The position numbers were made by a program, and so were the translations under genes. The notes under the pieces are model-generated. The model was not told the DNA's origin, did not search any database, and saw only the letters and a program-made list of their open reading frames with translations. This document shows, one piece after another, positions 57,700-64,000 of a DNA stretch of 64,000 bases. The stretch is from Camellia lanceoleosa (taxonomy: Eukaryota > Streptophyta > Magnoliopsida > Ericales > Theaceae). Location of the stretch: contig CM045758.1 of NCBI GenBank assembly GCA_025200525.1, forward strand, positions 65,842,598 through 65,906,597. Direction: 5' to 3'. Position 1 is the stretch's first letter. Each line of letters begins with the position of its first letter.

Positions 57700-59130
57700 G
57701 GGGTTGTACAAGGAGAAGAGGGAATAAGCTCATGGGAAATAGCAGAGATGTACTCATCAGGAGGGACTTCAGAAGGAAAGATCAATATAAACCAAATCCT
57801 CTTTAGAAATTGGGACTGTGAGAGGAGAAAGCTGAAACTGAGGTAGACGTTCGAGAAAGGCAACATGGTGAGAGACATAAAGGCGATGGGAAACCTTTCT
57901 AAGTGAGACTGTAACCCAAAAAGACACATACGACAAACCGGGCACTAAGTTTGGTCTTATCTTTACGGGATAAAAGGACAAAACAAGCAAACCCAAACAC
58001 ACGAAACAGGAAGTAATTAGGAAGTTGAGAAATAGAGCCTCATAAGAAGACCAACCAGAAAGAAGGGGGATAGGCATACAGTTGAGAAGAAAAACAATAG
58101 TAAGAACTACCTCACCCCAAAATGGAGCCGAAACAGAGACAGAGATGAAGAGAGACCTAGTTGTCTCAAGGAGATAACAGCGTTTACAACTCAGCTTGAC
58201 CATTTTGGGCAAATGTATCAGTACAAGAAATTTGGTGAATGGTACCCAAATTAGCCAAATATTCACAGAACTCAATTTTAAATTATACCCCGCCCAAGTC
58301 AGACCACAACAATTTAATAGTAGACTCAAACTGTATAGAGTACGATATATCTGATGGAAGTTAGAATTATAAGTCATAAGATAAACCCAAGTGTAACGGG
58401 TGCAGTCATCAACAAATGAAACATAGTATGCAGAACCCCCTTTAGTGAGAACAGGAAAAGGAAAACAGTGTATCAGATATAGAGGTACTTTTACAGAAAG
58501 ATAAGGTTGTCATTTTGGCAAATTTACACCTCCGACACTCAGTAAGTTCACTAGGAGAAACTTTACCCAATATACCTGATTGAGCTAAAGACCATAAGTG
58601 GTCAACAGACAAATGTAGAAAGGACTGGACAGAGAATCTAACTGAAAAGAGGAAAAGGCAGTTGGAGAGATAGTCATAGGCAGATGCAAGCTTTCCACTA
58701 CATAGAGGTCTCCAACTTTACGGTAGTCCCAATCTGTTGCTTAGACATCTGATCCTACACTAAACAGATAGAAGAAGAAAAGATAACATCAAAACCGGAG
58801 GCATCAAGCTGACTGATAGATAATAAACTAACAGATAATCGAGGAACATAAAGGACAGATGGAATAGAGACAATAGACATAGCAGACGGTAAAACAAACC
58901 CAACAAATATAATAGACATACCAGACTCATTAGCAGTATTAACAATAATAGGAATGGGAGGGAGAGAACAATTTTGAAGTAAGAAGAGATAGGGAGTCAT
59001 ATGACGAGAGACACTAGAGTCAAAAACCCAAATAGACAAAGAGATAATTGAAGAAGACCCAAGCAAACCTCAATGAAGAGAGGAAACAATAGAAGTAGAT
59101 GGGGATAGCTAAGAGGTTAGACAGTGTATA
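57700..59130 (-). pseudogene. Copia C protease and integrase, degenerate
   Basis: The protease region has WVFDSSVSRHMTPY, in which the active-site glycine is changed to serine, and SVLYVPRLSVSLLSISQL. The integrase is spread over three frames (58377-57769 and surroundings), with phrases such as YVSFWVTVSLRKVSHRLYVS. The 57930-57290 stretch is a proline/serine-rich linker that also contains GAGGA-type low-complexity DNA. Confidence 0.65.
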
Positions 59131-59201
59131 CTGAAGCTGATTAATCTGAGCACTCAATAAAGCCAAGTCAGTATTAGAAGTCGGAGCAGATGTAGTAGAA
59201 C

Positions 59202-59971
59202 CTGTGTTACATGGACTCGCCCGTTTAGGGCAGAGTACCCATGTCGACACGACATGACACGGGTGCAGGTGTGAGATATGTGTCGGATTCGGTATGGTTT
59301 TCTTGGACATGGCTGACATGAGAGGAGAAAGAAGATGGGTTGTTGAGAGAGAGAGAGAGAGAGGACTGAAACTCACATTTGCGATGCAAGTTGAGTCGCG
59401 AGCAAGATCGAAGTGCGAACCCTAGTCGCGAACTAGACCGAATCGAAAGAGATCTAAAAATCAACATCTCAAAGCCGATTCCACCCTAGGGCTTCGATTC
59501 CCCTTTGGTCTCGACCTCTTTCTCTCTCTATCTCTTCTCTCTTATTTTCTTCTTTGACTGTCTTCTCTTCCTTTCCATTTTCTTTCTCTGGTTTTTATTT
59601 ATAAATGATATATTAATATTATATAATATTTACTCAAAAAAATATTATATATTATAATATATTATAAATATTATAATTTTTATGTCTAAAATAAAAATAA
59701 TTTATTTTATGCCTAAAATAATTTTTATTTATTATTTATATTTTATTTGTTATTTTTTAACAAAATTTGTTATTCCTTAACTTTTTTAACTCATCTTCAT
59801 ATAATAAATATATTTAAAAAAATAACTATTTAACATATTCCCATACCCATATCCAAATTTGAATCCATATCCACATATCCCCAATTTTTAATTTTGAAGT
59901 GTTTGATCCTTAGATACGCACCCGCACCCACACTCACACCCGATACCCGCACCTAAGTCCGTGTAACATAG
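59202..59971. mobile_element. hAT-like element, copy 2, inverted relative to copy 1
   Basis: Left end CTGTGTTACATGGACTCGCC; right end in reverse complement CTATGTTACACGGACTTAGG. The exact 8-base duplication AGTAGAAC lies at 59194-59201 and 59972-59979. The terminal wording matches the element at 54423-55245 with the ends exchanged. It is inserted in the gag remnant of copia C. No gene. Confidence 0.85.
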
Positions 59972-59979
59972 AGTAGAAC

Positions 59980-60739
59980 TGGTGGGAGACTGAACAGTAC
60001 TCAGAAGAGGGCCGCAGAACTGAATTGCAAACTGCTGAGAAGATAAGGCAGACACTCATCTAAAGCTAATGGCCTATTTTTAGGCCTAGTAATCTTAGCA
60101 TTTGACATTGGTGTGAACCAGAGACAAAGAAGAGGACTGATGGGGCAAAGTATAATACCTAGAAAACTTCGGGGGTTTTAGTGTGATAAACTAGAAATAG
60201 GATGTTAAGTGTAATACCTAGGCAAAGTCTGAGAACGGTACTGAGAACCACCAAACAAATCGAGAACTAGAGACAGAAGGAGATTGAAGCTGAGAGAGAC
60301 GGGACTAGAATCCGAAGTCGAAGTCGAAATCAAGCAAACCAGAGATAGACAGCTCTTTGATCCTCGAAGTCTAGGTAGAGAGGGAGATGGTCCTCGCAAA
60401 CTGAAGCGAGAGAGAGAACCAGAGAGGTCTATTGCCACAAAGGCAAAATCAAAACTTAGATGAGTCGAAGCCCTAAAGAACTGAGAAGATGACGACCAGA
60501 TGTGTCACGACTATGACTGATCACAAACCAAAAAACCAGAGGGCACGAAGTAGAGGCAGAATCAAACTCAAATGAGTCATGAAGCAGAGGTAGTCAGTCG
60601 CAAATGGTTCACGAGGCAGAGGCTATGTGTCGCGAACAAAAGGGGACCACAAACGAAGCCTGTAGTCGAACCAGACAAACACAGAAGGAGAAGAAGTTGT
60701 CGACTTTTAGGGTTTTGGCTTAGAGATGCTTTGATACCA
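59980..60739 (-). other. Copia C 5' untranslated and gag remnant
   Basis: Between the 5' LTR and the hAT-like element only small gag-like phrases remain near 60060-59980. Most of a normal gag is absent. The open frame at 60438-60205 has no recognised domain. Confidence 0.5.
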
Positions 60740-60928
60740 TGTAAGATTTCTGAATGATTTCTGTATATTCAATTATGTTATAATACAGAGAATACATCTG
60801 ATTAAATAGTAATCCTAACCCTAAGAATAAAAAGGAAAAGAAAACACTGTCATATATATACATAATCTCTCAGAATATATACACAATAAACACTACCATA
60901 TATATAAACCTAACCTAATATTCTCGCA
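60740..60928 (-). repeat. Copia C 5' LTR
   Basis: 189 bases. Minus-strand start TGCGAGAATATTAGG, end CTTACA, followed by the primer-binding site TGGTATCAAAGC. Confidence 0.88.
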
Positions 60929-60933
60929 ACATC

Positions 60934-61052
60934 ATCCTAGGGATTTCAATTAGCTGAGGACGATGTTTAGCCAATAGATAAGCATGTCCAACATGTAAGC
61001 CTGCCACAACCAACACATCTAGTTGATAAAAACATTGATCAATATTAGAAAT
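60934..61052 (-). other. Unidentified open segment, possible exon fragment
   Basis: The minus-strand frame is open from 61052 and reads, among others, FYQLDVLVVAGLHVGH then AYLLAKHRPQLIEIPRMM, with amino acid use like a real protein rather than AT-rich noise. A GGCAG acceptor-like site falls inside it near 61001. It ends at the copia C insertion site and would run seven codons further, to a stop, past the 43350 side. I do not recognise the family. It is not part of NOT1 as I know it, and it could be a chance frame. Confidence 0.25.
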
Positions 61053-61238
61053 TTATCTTTCACTATGGTGTCCATATTTAAATCACAGATATAAAGAAAT
61101 AACATTGCAAAATATCTCACTCAATCTATTCTTTTGCATACCTCCAGCATGATAGAGGAACCTGCAATACATCCTTGTTTTCTTGATGCTCATATGTTAA
61201 ACGTTCTTTATGTTATGTCATAGCACATTTTACTTCCT

Positions 61239-61442
61239 GTTAAGTGTTAGAGTTATTTGTCCCTAAGGGTAGTTATGAATTTATGTCTTTAGCCTATTAT
61301 TATAAATACTTGTGTAAGGGGAGAACCCTAACAATTAAATCAGTGTTAATACAACTCTAGCCATTCTCTTCAGCCGTACACTCTCTTTCTCTCTTCTTCT
61401 ATTCTCCTCTATTCTTCTTCTTTCTCATATGTAAATTTGATA
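61239..61442 (+). repeat. Copia D 5' LTR
   Basis: Begins TGTTAAGTGTTAGAG, contains a TATAAATACTTGTG promoter-like stretch near 61300 and a CT-rich end, and stops at the primer-binding site. The second LTR is not in the window, so the limits are provisional. Confidence 0.65.
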
Positions 61443-61609
61443 TGGTATCAGAGATCTTCCTCCTTGAAGATGTTCCTCTAGGAATTCTCATTTTTATGTA
61501 CACAGTTTCAAAAAAAAATAAAAAAATTCCTCCTATTCGAAAACTTATGGGCTTCTTCACCATGATTTTATTATAATTTTTTGGTAATTGTTGGATTGTT
61601 TTTCCAATT

Positions 61610-62491
61610 TTTGTTCATTTTTTTTAGAAAAATGGTTATTTTTCGAAAGTTTGTACTGGAGCCCGCTCCTATAGTCTTGTCGTTGCTGCTCGCCATTTGG
61701 CTGGCTACATGACCGGTGCCATTCCACAGCCTGCTAATGATGCCTCTTCGCGTACTCAATGGGTTTCTGAGAATGCTTTGGTTATGAATTGGTTGATTAA
61801 CTCCATGCAGCCCACTATCAGTCGGCCTTTCCTTTTATTGGACACTGCTCATAAGATTTGGATAGCTGCCGAACAAATGTATTCTCAACAAGGTAATGAT
61901 GCTAAGGCATATGAGTTAAGGAAGAAGCTTCGTGGCTTGGATCAAAAGGATCGATCACTCGCTGTGTATTATGCTGAATTAAGTAGCTTGTGCCAGGAAC
62001 TAGATTTTTATCAGAGTTTCTAGGCTATTTGTTCCAAGGATGCAACTTTGTTTTAGCAATCCATGGAGAAGAAGCGTATGTATGACTTTCTTGCTGGCTT
62101 GAATTTAGAGTATGATCAGATTCGAGTTCAAGTGTTGGGTAGTTCCCATTTTCCCACCTTACGCGAGACTTATGCTCTTGTACAGCAAGAGGAGAGTCGG
62201 CGTAGTGCAATGGTCCATTCCTCTATTCACGATCATTCTTCCTTGGTTGCCACTCCTACCCCTCAGGATCCTAAGCCTAGTCCAGTTCAATTTAGGAGTA
62301 AGGGTACACTAGTTGATCGGGATCAATTGAAGTATAATTATTGTAGGAAAGATAGACATGATTGGGAGCATTGTTTGAACTTGAATGGTTGTCCTACTCG
62401 AGGCCGGGGCCATGGGAGTCTAGCTTGTCCCCAAGCACATGTGTCTAAGATTGCTGCTAGTCCTTCTTTTGAGCCTAGTACTCTTTCCTAG
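61610..62491 (+). pseudogene. Copia D gag
   Basis: Gag core phrases HLAGYMTGAIPQP, LVMNWLINSMQPTISRPFLLL, AEQMYSQQGNDAKAYELRKKL, YDFLAGLNLEYDQIRVQVLG and [15 protein letters not shown], then a zinc knuckle, CRKDRHDWEHC. Stops at about 62021, 62054 and 62489 interrupt it. Confidence 0.82.
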
Positions 62492-62497
62492 GATGAG

Positions 62498-63860
62498 TTG
62501 CAGCCTCTCAGGTATTTGATGGTTCAGCTTGATTCTCCATCTGCCACAGCTCCTTCCTTTTTTGCTTTAGTTTCTTCTAATTTTGCCCACATAGGTATTC
62601 TTGCTAGTGCCCTTAGTACATCCTTGTCGCCCTCTTGGATTATTGATTCTGGTGCTCCCGACCACTTGACAGGTGCCTCTAATCTTTTATATTCTTATTC
62701 TCCTTGTTCTGGGCGGGATAAGGTTAAGAGTGGCTGATGGCACTTTATCATTTGTATCCGGCAAAGGTTTTGTTCATTGTTCCTCTTTACTTTCTTTTTT
62801 GTCTGTGCTTCATATTCCTAGTTTTTCTACTAACTTACTTTCTATTAGTAGCCTTACTACTTCTCTAAATTGCTCAGTGACATTTTTTCCTACCCATTGT
62901 GTCCTTCAGGAATTAGTTATGGGAAAAATGATTGGCAGTGGTAGAGCATATGGTAGCCTATACTTTCTGGATGTTGACCCTCCTACATTACCTTTGTCCT
63001 CTACCCAGGCTCTTTAGTGCACTATTGGCTCCTCCCTTCATCTCCTTCATCAGTGGCATCGTCGTTTGAGTCATCCTTCCTTCAGTATTTTAGAGAAGCT
63101 TTTTTCTTCTTTAGTTCGTGATTGTCCTAGGAATAATTTTAGTTGTGATGCTTGTGAACTTGCAAAGCATAAACGTACTTGTTATCCTTCAATTAATAAA
63201 AGTACTTTTCTATTTATGTTTATTCATACCGATGTGTGGAGCCCTTCCTTTGTGATTTCTACTTCTAGGTTTCGATGGTTTGTTACTTTTATTGATTGTT
63301 ATTCCCGTGTGACTTGGATTTACTTGCTTTGAACTAAGAGTGAATTGTTTTCTTGATTCCAAATGTTTCATAAAATGGTGACCAATCTTTTTAATACTAA
63401 AATCAAAATTCTTCGAAGTGATAATGGGACAGAATATGTTGATGGCGTTTTTCGAACATACCTAGAGAAGCATGGCATCTTATATCAAACTAGTTGTGTT
63501 AGCAATCAGCAAAATAGAGTTGTCAAACACAAGAATGGCCATCTTCTTGAAGTTGCTTGCTCTCTCTTGTTTACCATGAATGTCCCTAATTCTTTTTATA
63601 GCGGTGTTGTGCTTACCGCTACTAACCTTATCAACCGTATGCCTTCTAGTGTCCTCCAATTCTAGATTCCTCTTAAACTTTTGCCTGTAGTTTATCCCAC
63701 CTCTTCTCTTCCTCCTCGGGTTTTTTGAGTGTGTATGTTTTGTTCATCTACAACCTCGTACCCATGGGAAGCTTGATTCTACGGCTGTGCATTGTGTCTT
63801 TATTGGCTATTCTACCACTCATAAAGGTTACAAATGCTATGATCCTCACACTCGTAAAGT
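62498..63860 (+). pseudogene. Copia D protease and integrase
   Basis: Protease: SWIIDSGAPDHLTG near 62633, then a frameshift near 62725 and VADGTLSFVSGKGFVH. Pre-integrase and zinc region: WHRRLSHPSFSILEKL, CDACELAKHKRT. Integrase core: FIHTDVWSPS, WFVTFIDCYSRVTWIY, ILRSDNGTEYVD and a NQQNRVVKHKNGHLLEVA-type segment. Stops occur at 63018, 63332 and beyond 63663. The element is cut at 63861. Confidence 0.85.
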
Positions 63861-64000
63861 GGGCTGCAAATGAATCAAGCTGTTCATGAACAAATTCGAC
63901 TCGACTCGTTAAGGCCTTAGCTCGGCTCGGTTTGTTTAGTTAATGAGCCGAGCTCGAGCTAGAGTATTAGACTCATTTAGTAAACAAGCTGAGCTCGAGC
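63861..64000 (+). repeat. hAT-like repeat beginning GGGCTGCAAATGA, continues past the window
   Basis: Starts GGGCTGCAAATGAATCAAGC within the copia D integrase and continues with GTTAAGGCCTTAGCTCGG and GAGCCGAGCTCGAGC. The first 90 bases parallel 11092-11180. Its other end and target duplication are outside the window. Confidence 0.6.

Larger units (their letters stand above)
43355..60928 (-). mobile_element. Ty1/copia retrotransposon C, carrier of a four-level nest
   Basis: The LTRs are at 43355-43541 (3') and 60740-60928 (5'), starting TGYGAGAATATTAGG on the minus strand. A target duplication ACATC sits at 43350-43354 and 60929-60933, exact on both sides. The primer-binding site TGGTATCAAAGC lies just inside the 5' LTR, and the polypurine tract TTTGAGCGGGAG just inside the 3' LTR. 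Its own sequence is about 4.5 kb after removing the hAT-like elements at 44560-56859 and 59202-59971. Gag is largely gone and pol is broken by stops. Confidence 0.88.
61239..63860 (+). mobile_element. Ty1/copia retrotransposon D (plus strand), 3' part outside the window
   Basis: The 5' LTR (about 61239-61442) is followed by the primer-binding site TGGTATCAGAG at 61443. Gag, protease and integrase follow in order, with stops. The integrase is cut at 63861 by a repeat that runs out of the window. The exact LTR start is uncertain (61239 or 61245). Confidence 0.8.

Noticed and set aside
1..64000. tRNA, rRNA and other structured RNA genes
   Set aside because: I looked for the usual conserved boxes on both strands; the only tRNA-related matches are retrotransposon primer-binding sites.

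Overview
This window is nuclear DNA of a flowering plant, probably a eudicot with a large, transposon-rich genome. The evidence is spliced exons with GT/AG introns, AT-rich intergenic DNA, and plant-type mobile elements: Mutator-like elements with a plant mobile domain gene, Ty1/copia, Ty3/gypsy chromovirus, L1-type LINE and hAT-like elements. The species cannot be named from the sequence. There is only one host gene I can identify: the C-terminal part of NOT1, the scaffold of the CCR4-NOT mRNA deadenylase complex. It lies on the minus strand from 42909 down to 14637, in 34 exons that I could place one by one. Its upstream exons are not visible and probably lie beyond the right edge.

Layout. 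1-5472: a dead Mutator-like element on the minus strand, with a MURA-type transposase followed by a spliced plant-mobile-domain gene that runs off the left edge. 5473-7821: AT-rich spacer. 7822-13061: a 5.2 kb element with long terminal inverted repeats built from short palindromes. 13062-14636: a pyrimidine-rich stretch with a poly(A) end, then the NOT1 3' flank. 14637-21253: the last 16 NOT1 exons. 21254-36607: a single 15.35 kb NOT1 intron holding a LINE, which is split by a copia element, which is itself split by a second copia copy of the same family in the opposite orientation and by a MITE. 36608-42909: 18 more NOT1 exons. 43355-60928: a copia element split by a small hAT-like element, which is split by a gypsy chromovirus, whose 5' LTR in turn carries a solo LTR and a further hAT-like element. 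61239-63860: another copia element, plus strand, cut at 63861 by a repeat that leaves the window.

Target site duplications are readable for most of these insertions, so their relative order can be reconstructed from sequence alone. NOT1 is open through all 34 exons and every splice junction is canonical and phase-compatible, with one exception: an in-frame TAG at 40601-40603. This makes the locus either a recent pseudogene or paralogue, an allele with an exon-skipping escape, or a base error. All transposon genes seen here are broken by stops or frameshifts. Nothing in the window looks like a prokaryote-style system, CRISPR array, or tRNA/rRNA gene.
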